NCBI RefSeq assembly: GCF_015295825.1
Contig: NZ_DVEH01000007.1
Span: forward strand, 1-52,469
DNA: 52,469 nt
Source: Thermosynechococcus sp. M98_K2018_005
GTDB lineage: Bacteria; Cyanobacteriota; Cyanobacteriia; Thermosynechococcales; Thermosynechococcaceae
Direction of reading: 5' to 3'
Below are positions 44,641 through 52,469 of the stretch, piece after piece. A program made the position numbers and the translations under genes. The notes under the pieces are model-generated. The model was not told the origin of the DNA, did no database searches, and saw only the letters and a program-made list of their open reading frames with translations. Numbering within the stretch: the stretch's first letter is position 1; each line of letters begins with the position of its first letter.

Positions 44641-45699
44641 ATGAGTGACACCACCCTTTCCCCCGAAAAGCGCAAAGCCCTTGAGCTTGCCGTCTCCCAA
44701 ATCGAACGCAATTTTGGTAAGGGCAGCATTATGCGCCTTGGGGATGCCACCCGCATGAAGGTGGAGACCATTTCTAGTGGCGCACTCACCCTTGACCTTG
44801 CTTTGGGTGGTGGACTGCCGAAGGGGCGGATCATTGAAATTTATGGCCCTGAAAGTTCGGGGAAAACCACCTTGGCCCTCCATGCCGTGGCCGAAGTCCA
44901 AAAAGCGGGTGGGGTAGCTGCCTTTGTCGATGCTGAACATGCCCTTGATCCCACCTATGCGGCTGCCCTCGGCGTGGACATTGAAAACCTACTGGTTTCC
45001 CAGCCAGACACCGGGGAAGCGGGTCTAGAAATTGTTGATCAACTGGTGCGCTCGACAGCCGTCGATATTGTGGTGGTGGACTCCGTTGCCGCATTGGTGC
45101 CCCGCGCCGAAATTGAGGGAGACATGGGGGATAGCCATGTGGGATTGCAAGCCCGCCTCATGAGCCAAGCCCTGCGCAAAATTACCGGCAATATCGGTAA
45201 AACAGGCTGCACCCTGATTTTCCTGAACCAATTGCGGCAGAAAATTGGCGTCACCTACGGTAACCCAGAAACGACGACAGGGGGAAACGCCCTCAAGTTC
45301 TATGCCTCAGTGCGCCTAGATATTCGGCGGGTACAAACCCTGAAGAAGGGAACGGAAGAATTTGGCATTCGCGCCAAAGTCAAGGTGGCCAAAAACAAGG
45401 TGGCACCGCCCTTTCGCATTGCTGAGTTTGACATTATTTTTGGTAAGGGCATTTCCAATCTTGGCTGCATTCTCGATATGGCCGAGGAAACTGGTGTGAT
45501 TACCCGCAAAGGGGCTTGGTATTCCTACAACGGCGAAAATCTTGCCCAAGGCCGCGACAACACAATTAAATATATGGAGGAGAACCCTGCCTTTGCCCAA
45601 GAGATTGAACAGCAGGTGCGGCAAAAGCTAGATCAAGGGGTAGCCGTCTCTGCCAATACGGTGACTCATACCCACGAGGAAATGGGTGACGGGGAATAG
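44641..45699 (+). CDS. recA: Recombinase RecA
   Basis: The 352-residue DNA-dependent ATPase for homologous recombination starts [20 protein letters not shown]. Walker A is GPESSGKTT (about 67-75), with the L1 loop region [20 protein letters not shown] and the L2 loop [19 protein letters not shown]. No LexA-type operator was seen upstream. Its last 34 bp overlap the convergent acetyltransferase gene. Confidence 0.98.
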   Translation: MSDTTLSPEKRKALELAVSQIERNFGKGSIMRLGDATRMKVETISSGALTLDLALGGGLPKGRIIEIYGPESSGKTTLALHAVAEVQKAGGVAAFVDAEHALDPTYAAALGVDIENLLVSQPDTGEAGLEIVDQLVRSTAVDIVVVDSVAALVPRAEIEGDMGDSHVGLQARLMSQALRKITGNIGKTGCTLIFLNQLRQKIGVTYGNPETTTGGNALKFYASVRLDIRRVQTLKKGTEEFGIRAKVKVAKNKVAPPFRIAEFDIIFGKGISNLGCILDMAEETGVITRKGAWYSYNGENLAQGRDNTIKYMEENPAFAQEIEQQVRQKLDQGVAVSANTVTHTHEEMGDGE

Positions 45700-46205
45700 G
45701 GGCGATCGCCCGCGAGGGACTTCCGTAGGAGCAATTTCCGCTCTCCCCAAAATGTGAAGCCTTCCTCAAGGACTTCAAAGCCACAGCGGGCATATAACTG
45801 TTGCGCCGCTTGATTGCGAGCAAGGACGTGAAGATAGAGATCGTAATAGGTGGCGCAAAGGCTGCCCTCTACGGTGTGCAGCAAGCGACGACCAATGCCG
45901 CGCCGCCGGTAGTCGGGATGTACAGCCAAATTGGACAGATAAGGTTTTGGTGCACCCTTGATCTCGCGGAGCTGCACTTCCACACTCCCCACACATAGAG
46001 CAGATCGACCTGTGGATAGGACGGCTAGCCAACAGTGGTAGTAGGGCCGCTCGCGCTGCCAGCGATCGCGCAAATCCTGCTCAATCCCCAGCTGGACAAA
46101 ACTGCGCCAAAGGGCTTGCCAACCGCCACCGGGATGAAAACTCAGTGCCACGAGTTGAGCCACACTGGGCAGGTCGATGATCTCTGCCGCACGAATCTCA
46201 ATCAT
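45666..46205 (-). CDS. GNAT family N-acetyltransferase
   Basis: The 179-residue acetyltransferase has the acetyl-CoA motif [21 protein letters not shown] (about residues 90-110) and the RimI-like segment [20 protein letters not shown]. The acceptor is unknown; RimI-type protein N-acetylation is one option. It lies 1 nt after the TPR gene and is probably co-transcribed with it. The 3' end overlaps recA by 34 bp. Confidence 0.88.
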   Translation of the reverse strand: MIEIRAAEIIDLPSVAQLVALSFHPGGGWQALWRSFVQLGIEQDLRDRWQRERPYYHCWLAVLSTGRSALCVGSVEVQLREIKGAPKPYLSNLAVHPDYRRRGIGRRLLHTVEGSLCATYYDLYLHVLARNQAAQQLYARCGFEVLEEGFTFWGERKLLLRKSLAGDRPYSPSPISSWV

Positions 46206-46206
46206 C

Positions 46207-47073
46207 TTAGGGCTGAGGAAGGGCAGATTGCTCAGGCTGGAGCTGGCTCATCAGTGCCCGCAGGGGGGGCTTGGCCAATAGGGTTTGTGTATCGGCCACT
46301 AGGCGATCGCCCCAGAGATTTTCCCGTTGAAACTCCACAGTGCCATAGCGGCTATCGAGGCGCAGGGCTTCCTCGGCCAGTTGGAGTGCTCTTGCTTCAT
46401 TCCCTAATTGCAGCAGGGCGGTTGCTAGAGCCAGTTTCGGTTCACTTGCCTTGGGGTCAATGGCTGCCGCCTCTTCCCAGTTCTTGGCGGCTTGACGGAT
46501 ATTGCCTTGTTCATAGAGCACGAGGCCAATGTTGGTATAGGCCGGCCAAAACCGTCGATCCAAGCGCAATGAGCGGCGGTATTGCTCGATCGCCCGATCC
46601 TGTTGTCCCAATTTGAGATAGGCATTGCCAAGGTTGAACCATTCCTCTGTGGCGTCGGGTTTGAGTGCCAATCCCTGCTCGATCGCCCGCACTGAGGCTC
46701 CATAGTGCCCTAGGCGAAAATGGGCAGAGCCTAAGTTGAAATAAGCCGCCGGATTTTTATCATTGAGTTTCAAAGACTGTTCTAGGGCTGGCACTGCATC
46801 CTTGGGTTGATTGACGGTAAGGTAGAGTCCCCCCAGCAATGCCCAAATTTCGTGGGCTTGGGGTGCCAACTGCACTGCCAGTTTTGCCCGCACCAAAGCA
46901 TCTTGAAATTGCTGGAACTGCGCCAGTTGCAGAGCTTCTTGCGCCACGATAAAGCCATTTTGCTCCATCTCCTTGGCATTGAGTTCAAGGGTGCGTGGTA
47001 ACACCACTTGTGCCGTTGCCAGACTGCCACTCAGGAGAACAAGACCCAGACTCAGGGTTAAACGGGCAAGCAT
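46207..47073 (-). CDS. Exported TPR-repeat protein
   Basis: The 288-residue protein has a Sec signal (LARLTLSLGLVLLSGSLATA), then at least five TPR units (about 50-240) such as AYFNLGSAHFRLGHYGASVR and WFNLGNAYLKLGQQDRAIEQ. The C-terminal segment carries a short extended region. The role is a protein-interaction scaffold in the periplasm or lumen; partners are unknown. ATG 47073 is preferred to GTG 47082. Confidence 0.85.
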   Translation of the reverse strand: MLARLTLSLGLVLLSGSLATAQVVLPRTLELNAKEMEQNGFIVAQEALQLAQFQQFQDALVRAKLAVQLAPQAHEIWALLGGLYLTVNQPKDAVPALEQSLKLNDKNPAAYFNLGSAHFRLGHYGASVRAIEQGLALKPDATEEWFNLGNAYLKLGQQDRAIEQYRRSLRLDRRFWPAYTNIGLVLYEQGNIRQAAKNWEEAAAIDPKASEPKLALATALLQLGNEARALQLAEEALRLDSRYGTVEFQRENLWGDRLVADTQTLLAKPPLRALMSQLQPEQSALPQP

Positions 47074-47299
47074 TTTAGGCACGATCTGTTTCCGTGTTGC
47101 AAGCTAAGGGAATTCCTCTTTAGTTTGCCATACCCTACCGACGTTTGCGGTGACTGAGGGCGGCTTTTGGCAAAAGTGGAAGGGAGATGATTGCCTTTAG
47201 AGAGAAAATAGGCTAGCCTATGCTTGTTCAAAGATAGCTCATCAATTGCTGTCACTTTTCTAAACCCTATTCAAACCCCATTTTTAAGGAAATTTAATA

Positions 47300-47569
47300 A
47301 TGAACCCTTCAAATGAAAATATTCCCAATTATATGGTTCCAGCAATTCTGTCCACGATTTGCTGCTGTTTACCTTTTGGTATTGTCGCTATTATTTTTGC
47401 TTCCCAAGTCAATTCAAGGTTAGCGGCAGGCGATCGCGCTGGGGCATTGGATGCCTCAAATAAAGCAAAGCTATTCACATTGATTGCTTTTATCTTGGGA
47501 TTTCTTGGCTCAGCGATTTATGCCATCCTAATGATTCTTGCGATCGTTGCCGATCAAGGTGGCATGTAG
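47300..47569 (+). CDS. CD225/dispanin family small membrane protein
   Basis: The 89-residue protein follows an AAGGAAA ribosome-binding site. The first hydrophobic segment with a Cys cluster is VPAILSTICCCLPFGIVAII. The conserved loop FASQVNSRLAAGDRAGALDA and SNKAKLFTLIAFILGFLGS follow. This is the dispanin pattern shared with animal IFITM proteins. The bacterial function is unknown. The last 42 bp overlap convergent nagA. Confidence 0.85.
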   Translation: MNPSNENIPNYMVPAILSTICCCLPFGIVAIIFASQVNSRLAAGDRAGALDASNKAKLFTLIAFILGFLGSAIYAILMILAIVADQGGM

Positions 47570-48691
47570 ATCATTGACCAATCGCTCGTAGTGGTGGGGC
47601 GATCGCCAGCGCAGGAGATGACTCACCGGTTGCCCAAGTAACGCCGTCGTCAAGCCAACGGCACGGCGAGGGTTCAGTGTTGCCAAGGCAAGAGCCGCCT
47701 CAAAATCACACACGCCCCAATCCACCAAGCGCCCCACCATTGCTAAGAGGGGAACCGTGGTGCCACAGAGGGTTCCATCCTCAAGGCGAGCAGTGCCATT
47801 TTTCACTGCAATGTGCCGTTGATCCCATGGGTAGATGCCATCCCCCAAGCCAAGGGGTGCCAAGGCATCACTGACCAAAAACAGGCGATCGCCCGCACAC
47901 TGCCACAACACCTTCAGCATTTGTGGATGCACATGAACCCCATCGCCAATCACACCGCACCAGACCCGCTGATCTGTCAAGGCCGCCGCCAACAACCCGG
48001 GCTCGCGATGATGCAGAGGGGGCATGGCATTAAAGGCATGGGTGATCATTGTGGCACCGGCATCAAAAGCCGCCTGCGCTTCTGCCACTGTGGCCAAAGA
48101 GTGACCTAAACTCACGGTGATCCCCAACCGCCGCACATAGGGCAGGACTTCACCACTGGCATCTAATTCCGGAGCAAGGGTGAGAATCTGAACGGTGTTA
48201 CTGAACTCCCCTAGAACCGTTTGCACCCTTTCTAGGTTCAAGGGCTGAAGATGAGACTGGGGATGGGCACCGCGCTTCTGAGGATTGAGGAAAGGCCCCT
48301 CCAAATGCACACCCAAAATCTTGGCTTCAGGTTCTTCTCCATTGGGTGCGTATTCGTGGATCACCCTCAAGGCAGTGTGAATTTCAGCGAGGGGAGCGGT
48401 CACAATCGTCGGGGCGTAGGCATCAATCCCCTCTTGCCAAAGATAGCGGCCAATTTTTGGCAGTGGTTCGGTTGTTTTTAACCAAGGAAAGGGAATACCC
48501 AATGCACCGTTAATTTGCAGATCGACGCCCCCAAGGGAGAGATAATCGCCGCCGAAGTCCAGCACCTCAGAGCAATCGGGGGGAATCAGATCAGTGCCGA
48601 TCGCCGTCACTTTGCCATTCGTGAGTTGTACTTGTTGCCAGCGATCGCTCCCCAAAAGCCGCACGCGATCGAGCCATTGCTCAGTGATCAT
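47528..48691 (-). CDS. nagA: N-acetylglucosamine-6-phosphate deacetylase
   Basis: The 387-residue amidohydrolase deacetylates GlcNAc-6-P in amino-sugar recycling. Key motifs are ILGVHLEGPFLNPQKRGAH, TVSLGHSLATVAEAQAAFDA and ITHAFNAMPPLHHREPG. The metal and catalytic Asp region is FLVSDALAPLGLGDG. Its ATG overlaps the ferredoxin stop (ATGA). nagB is not adjacent. Confidence 0.93.
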   Translation of the reverse strand: MITEQWLDRVRLLGSDRWQQVQLTNGKVTAIGTDLIPPDCSEVLDFGGDYLSLGGVDLQINGALGIPFPWLKTTEPLPKIGRYLWQEGIDAYAPTIVTAPLAEIHTALRVIHEYAPNGEEPEAKILGVHLEGPFLNPQKRGAHPQSHLQPLNLERVQTVLGEFSNTVQILTLAPELDASGEVLPYVRRLGITVSLGHSLATVAEAQAAFDAGATMITHAFNAMPPLHHREPGLLAAALTDQRVWCGVIGDGVHVHPQMLKVLWQCAGDRLFLVSDALAPLGLGDGIYPWDQRHIAVKNGTARLEDGTLCGTTVPLLAMVGRLVDWGVCDFEAALALATLNPRRAVGLTTALLGQPVSHLLRWRSPHHYERLVNDLHATLIGNDRKNH

Positions 48692-48915
48692 GCCGGCGTT
48701 GCTTGCAGATCAGGCCGTTCTTCAGGGATGATTGCCCCTTCTACAGGACACACTTGCAAACAAATGCCACAGTCAATACAGGTGGCAAAATCAATCCAAA
48801 ACCAATCGGTGCCCTTGGCATTTTTGCCCGGCCCCGGATGAATACAGGCCACGGGACACGCCTCAACGCAATCGGCAACCCCTTCGCAGGTATTCGTGAC
48901 AATGGTGTGGGCCAC
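48688..48915 (-). CDS. Two-cluster bacterial-type ferredoxin
   Basis: The 75-residue protein starts MAHTIVTNTCEGVADCVEAC, giving one cluster motif of C-x5-C-x3-CP. A second motif is CIDCGICLQVCP (C-x2-C-x2-C-x3-CP). The first motif lacks the usual C-x2-C-x2 spacing, as in 3Fe-4S/4Fe-4S 7Fe ferredoxins, but the cluster type is not certain. It is coupled to nagA and lies 50 nt after the HerA-like gene. Confidence 0.88.
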   Translation of the reverse strand: MAHTIVTNTCEGVADCVEACPVACIHPGPGKNAKGTDWFWIDFATCIDCGICLQVCPVEGAIIPEERPDLQATPA

Positions 48916-48965
48916 AGTGTTGTCCTCACTGAGAGTTGATTCAGGATCAATTCTAAAGCTCTAGG

Positions 48966-50597
48966 CTAGATTCCCAGATCTGACTTTGCCGCTTGAGCCG
49001 CCTCCAGTAACATTGGTGTAGGTAGTTCCTCCCAATCGCGATCGCCAATCTCGGCATAGAAGGTTTCGTCATAGCTGCGGGTTTGGATCACCACAGGCAT
49101 CGGCACCGCATGTCCCAGCACAAGCGCCTGTTGTTTGGAATCCAGCTTGGCCAATACTGATCGCAACTGCTGCGAACCCGCCACCCCAGTGAAAATGGCC
49201 TCGATGTCCTTTTCATCGTTGAGGAGCGCTGTGATGCGGGTGCCAATTTGCGACATGATCTCGCTATCAATGCCCGAAGGCCGTTGATCAACAACAAGGA
49301 GCGTGACAAAGTACTTGCGCATTTCGCGGGCGATTGTGCCAAAGATCGTCTGCTTCACCGTCGCTGGATCCAAGAAGCGGTGAGCCTCTTCAATTGTGAT
49401 TACCAGTTGACGCGGGCGATCGCTGGGATTTTTCGTTTGCAGAAATACCTCTGACTGCTGCACATAAGCTTGGTGAATGCGGCGGGCAATAATATTCGTC
49501 GCCAGCATGTAGGAGAGCAGATTCGCTTGGGAGCCAAACTCAATCACGACATGTTGACCCGCCGCAAGGGTGTCCAAAATCTGGCCAATGTAGTTCTTGG
49601 TACAGGTGTTGCGTAGATACTTCAGTTGTTCTAGCCGTGTCAGTTTGCGTTGCAGCGCCATGATCGAGGCTTTGCTGCCCATCTTCGTTTCGCAAAACTC
49701 CTGAATCTCCTGATTCGTCATCACCAAGAGGCGACTAATCCAGCCCTTGCCAAACTCATTTCGCAGAATAATTGCATTTTCAAGGCTGGCCTCCGAGAGG
49801 TTCAGTTCCGCCTGCACCAAAGCCAAGTCCTCCACCTCAATTTGATCAAAGCCAATGTAGAGTTCTTGGGCATCGCGCACCCCTCGCCGTTGGGTGGATT
49901 CAGGGTCAAGGGTATAGATCTTTACTTGGCGGGGAAACAGTTGCCGCAATCCCTTAACGGTACTCAGTTGCTTGCCTTCGCGGGTCGCCTCCCAGCCATA
50001 TTCTGAGTGCATATCAAAAATCAGGTTCACCGCCGCCTGTTTGCGGATAATCCCTGACAGCAACAGCCGCGTCAAAAAGGACTTGCCAGTACCCGATTTG
50101 CCAAATATGCCATTGCTCCGCTCGACAAAGCGATCCAAATCCAAGCAAATGGGCACCTGCATATCCAAGGGAGTACCAATGGCAAAATTGCGCCGCTGCG
50201 GATCGTCTTCCCAGCCAAATACGGCGCGAAACTCCCGTTCACTGGCCTCATAGACAGGACTGAAATGGGCAGGGATGGTTTTTACGGGCAGTAAATCCTG
50301 CTCATCGTTGAGGATCATCAACATTGGTGCCACACTCAGCGTCGCAAACGTGCCCGTACCCGCCAGTACCTCCTGTAAAAAGGTATCCTCAAGAGCCGGG
50401 GGATTGAGGAGAATGCGGGGATTAGCCGTACCCAGCACAACATCCGTCAGCAGACAAAAGAAGCGCGATCGCTGGCCTTGCACCACCAAAAATTGACCAA
50501 CCCGCAGTTCCTCAACGGAGACGTTACCACTGAGCCGCACTTCAAGGCCTTGACTGAGGGAACCTTGGACAACAATTCCCAGTTGTTGAGCCGTCAT
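48966..50597 (-). CDS. HerA-like (DUF87) ATPase
   Basis: The 543-residue protein has an N-terminal HAS-barrel-like region, then the FtsK/HerA P-loop domain with Walker A GKSGTGKS (residues 166-173) and Walker B QLVITIEEAHRFLDP. A late arginine-rich hexamer segment is FGTIAREMRKYF. HerA-type motors translocate DNA. No NurA nuclease or defence partner is next to it, so the job is unclear. It starts 3 nt after dacB. Confidence 0.87.
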   Translation of the reverse strand: MTAQQLGIVVQGSLSQGLEVRLSGNVSVEELRVGQFLVVQGQRSRFFCLLTDVVLGTANPRILLNPPALEDTFLQEVLAGTGTFATLSVAPMLMILNDEQDLLPVKTIPAHFSPVYEASEREFRAVFGWEDDPQRRNFAIGTPLDMQVPICLDLDRFVERSNGIFGKSGTGKSFLTRLLLSGIIRKQAAVNLIFDMHSEYGWEATREGKQLSTVKGLRQLFPRQVKIYTLDPESTQRRGVRDAQELYIGFDQIEVEDLALVQAELNLSEASLENAIILRNEFGKGWISRLLVMTNQEIQEFCETKMGSKASIMALQRKLTRLEQLKYLRNTCTKNYIGQILDTLAAGQHVVIEFGSQANLLSYMLATNIIARRIHQAYVQQSEVFLQTKNPSDRPRQLVITIEEAHRFLDPATVKQTIFGTIAREMRKYFVTLLVVDQRPSGIDSEIMSQIGTRITALLNDEKDIEAIFTGVAGSQQLRSVLAKLDSKQQALVLGHAVPMPVVIQTRSYDETFYAEIGDRDWEELPTPMLLEAAQAAKSDLGI

Positions 50598-50600
50598 TGC

Positions 50601-51848
50601 CTATTGAGCCGTCAGAAGTTGAATCCGCTGCGGATCCCCCAGGCGAGGAGAAGCAGCTTGGCTGTGGAATTCTGCCCCCGGTTTTTGAGTCGGTTGTAGC
50701 GTTTGACTGAGGTGCTGCACATAGCGATCCTGGCTTTGCCGAAACCCTTCTGGGTTGCCACCGCGATTGAGGAGCGCAAAGCAGACGGTGCCATATTTCG
50801 CTGTGGGTAAGACGCCGACCAACGCACTGACATTCCACAGAGACCCAGTTTTCACTAGCGTTGCCGCAGGCAATTGACGATACTCTAACGTACCGCGATC
50901 GCGCCCCGCCATAGGTAGCACATCCGCCAGACTGTGGTTTTTCTGGGCGAGCATCTCCTGAAGCGCCAAAAGCATCCCACAAGCCGCCCGGGGAGAAATT
51001 CGATTCTCCTCCCCCAGACCCGAGCCGTTGATCAGTTGAATTTCACTGGGGGGCACATTGGCTTTACGGGCGGCCACTTGAGCCACGGTTGCAGCACCCC
51101 CTGCCAGTTTTGCTAGCGTTTCCGCAATCTCATTGTTGCTGTAGATATTCATTTGCCGCACAATTTCCCTCAAGGGAAGTGAGCGATGCTCGAGGCGAAG
51201 GGTGACACTAGCAGGGATCGTGCTTTGGAAGCGTGTTTCACCCGTCATACTGAGTTGGGGGCGGGGTTGCCCCTTGAGGTACTGTTCATAGGCCGTTTGA
51301 ATTTCGGGCGTCCAACGGCGGTGATCTAGGGCGAGTTTGAATAGCTCTGCGGCGGTCTGGGGTTCAGGGTAAAAGTTCATTACAAAAGGGGGAACGATGA
51401 CTAAATTCCCCTGCACTTGACGAATTCCCAAGCGATTGAGGGCATTACCGATGGCGATCGCCTCCTCCCAGACAAAGAGGGGATCATTGCCGCCAATCAA
51501 GACCAAATCCCCCCTGAGGACACCATTTTGTAGCGTGCCTGTGGTGCCGATGCGAGTCAGGAACTGATAGTCAAAGGGGTATTTATCCAGAACAGCGAGG
51601 CTCGTAGCGATTTTAGTGACCGAGGCAGCGGAAAGGGGGCGATCGCCCTGGTGATTCACGAGTAACTGTTGGGCACTTTGGACCCAAATCCCCTGTTGAC
51701 TGGGGGAGAAGCCTTCTTCAGCCAGTGTTTGCAGGTAGCGATCGCGATACTGCTGTAATGCCACTTCTGGGGGAAAAAGCAGGAACTGGAGTTTCTCCAT
51801 GCGCGGTTGCCCCCAGTACCATGCCAGCGTTGCCAAAAGCTCTAACAT
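50601..51848 (-). CDS. dacB: D-alanyl-D-alanine carboxypeptidase/endopeptidase (PBP4 family)
   Basis: The 415-residue class C penicillin-binding protein carries SxxK as SVTK (Ser76 to Lys79), SxN as SNN in IYSNNEIAETLAK, and KTG in TLVKTGSLWNVS. It trims or hydrolyses peptidoglycan peptide bonds. The N-terminal signal is short (MLELLATLAWYWG), so export should be checked. It is the second gene of a minus-strand run after DUF2839. Confidence 0.9.
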   Translation of the reverse strand: MLELLATLAWYWGQPRMEKLQFLLFPPEVALQQYRDRYLQTLAEEGFSPSQQGIWVQSAQQLLVNHQGDRPLSAASVTKIATSLAVLDKYPFDYQFLTRIGTTGTLQNGVLRGDLVLIGGNDPLFVWEEAIAIGNALNRLGIRQVQGNLVIVPPFVMNFYPEPQTAAELFKLALDHRRWTPEIQTAYEQYLKGQPRPQLSMTGETRFQSTIPASVTLRLEHRSLPLREIVRQMNIYSNNEIAETLAKLAGGAATVAQVAARKANVPPSEIQLINGSGLGEENRISPRAACGMLLALQEMLAQKNHSLADVLPMAGRDRGTLEYRQLPAATLVKTGSLWNVSALVGVLPTAKYGTVCFALLNRGGNPEGFRQSQDRYVQHLSQTLQPTQKPGAEFHSQAASPRLGDPQRIQLLTAQ

Positions 51849-51855
51849 CTCCGTC

Positions 51856-52062
51856 CTAATTGGCCGTCAATTGCCACCATCCTAGACTGGGACCAATAAA
51901 ACGAACCGTGAGCCAAATGACCACCAGCAGGCCGATACCCACCCAGGTGCCGCGGGTCACCCACTGTTGAATCAGCAGCAGTTGCTCCTTCTTGAACCAG
52001 CCCCCCTTCTTTTGACCGTAGGCATCACCGAGGGTCTCTTTGCGCCGTTTTGCCTCACCCAT
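51856..52062 (-). CDS. DUF2839 family membrane protein
   Basis: The 68-residue protein starts with the family motif MGEAKRRKETLGDAYGQKKG and has one membrane segment (about 36-56, WVGIGLLVVIWLTVRFIG). DUF2839 is a cyanobacterial family of unknown function. It is the first gene of the run leading to dacB, 7 nt away. Confidence 0.88.
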   Translation of the reverse strand: MGEAKRRKETLGDAYGQKKGGWFKKEQLLLIQQWVTRGTWVGIGLLVVIWLTVRFIGPSLGWWQLTAN

Positions 52063-52295
52063 AGTTGCTGCTTGAACGGTTACAGTCCTTATCCTAGACG
52101 TTTTTGGAGAGCGATCGACCCCCTAGGACTCAACAATTGAGCACACCACAGCCAACTCCGGCAGCTTTTGCAATGCCCTAGCTGCACTCTCCTTAGAGGA
52201 TGTACCGGAATCCTTTGGGAGGCAGCGGTTGGATCAGTTACGACATGTGCCGCTAAAACTGAGTCGGCGGTGTTCAATAGTGCACTGGAGCTTTA

Positions 52296-52469
52296 ATGGG
52301 CCGCCAGAGCTACGCGTGGCTTAGAATGTTAAGTTTTTTTGCAGGATTCAACACTTCTGATATTGATGAACCAACAATGCGGTTCCGAGTGGCTTTAATC
52401 CCAGCGATGGTGTTGGGGCTGTTCAGGAGCAGTGCTGGATCTCATGGATCCACGGTTTCAGGATCTGCA
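52296..52469 (+). CDS. Partial ORF running off the window end
   Basis: An open frame begins at ATG 52296 after GGAG at 52287-52290 and continues to the window end (58 codons). It includes a hydrophobic segment MRFRVALIPAMVLGLF starting at an in-frame ATG 52377, which could be a signal peptide. No family is recognised. The true start and even the reality of the gene are unsure because the 3' part is missing. Confidence 0.3.
   Translation, partial: MGRQSYAWLRMLSFFAGFNTSDIDEPTMRFRVALIPAMVLGLFRSSAGSHGSTVSGSA

Noticed and set aside
52089-52277. Minus-strand 62-residue open frame near the window end
   Set aside because: No ribosome-binding site, unusual composition and no family pattern; more likely non-coding.

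Overview
The window is cyanobacterial chromosomal DNA, most likely from the thermophilic unicellular genus Thermosynechococcus. The evidence is three photosystem II genes (the lipoproteins CyanoP and CyanoQ, and PsbM), a DNA polymerase III alpha subunit encoded as two genes joined by a split intein, many cyanobacteria-only small families (DUF1815, DUF1825, DUF2839, DUF4912, DUF6464), and the HIP1 octamer GCGATCGC recurring throughout genes on both strands. The genus is inferred from gene content and remembered synteny, not from a search. No rRNA, prophage, insertion sequence or CRISPR array was seen.

Layout. 1-3.9 kb: tRNA-Ala(CGC), cyanoP and a small division cluster (rsmH, an FtsL-like gene, ftsI) on the minus strand. 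3.9-7 kb: a coiled-coil protein, a decayed HEPN-type gene, an unknown protein, and dnaE-C, which begins with the C-terminal half of a split intein. 7-14.8 kb: sufS, a DUF4912 protein, an alpha/beta hydrolase, DUF1815, a Nudix hydrolase, znuA-znuC with a Zur-like box, rpmG-rpsR with a terminator, and an RDD membrane protein. 14.9-20.3 kb: rqcH, cyanoQ and dnaE-N. dnaE-N carries a complete 176-residue cis mini-intein and, 70 residues later, the N-terminal half of the split intein. 20.3-31 kb: tmk, a small unknown gene, an FAD oxidoreductase, psbM, a metal-dependent dehydrogenase, an aminotransferase, a kup remnant, a solute-binding lipoprotein, mscL, and the rpsA-pdxA-DUF1825-aminotransferase run. 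31-43.7 kb: an ExoD-like protein, DUF6464, glgP, a MoxR-DUF58 pair, a TPR-CHAT protease-like protein, a second DUF58 protein and a thioredoxin. 43.8-52.5 kb: an anchored unknown protein, recA, a GNAT acetyltransferase, a TPR protein, a CD225-like membrane protein, and a minus-strand run of DUF2839, dacB, a HerA-like ATPase, ferredoxin and nagA.

The most striking system is dnaE. Making one replicative polymerase subunit should require a cis splicing event, a trans splicing event and two genes about 10.2 kb apart in C-then-N order on the same strand. Gene packing is tight: many neighbours overlap by 4 bases (GTGA/ATGA couplings), and several convergent pairs overlap at their 3' ends, including dnaE-N with tmk (81 bp).
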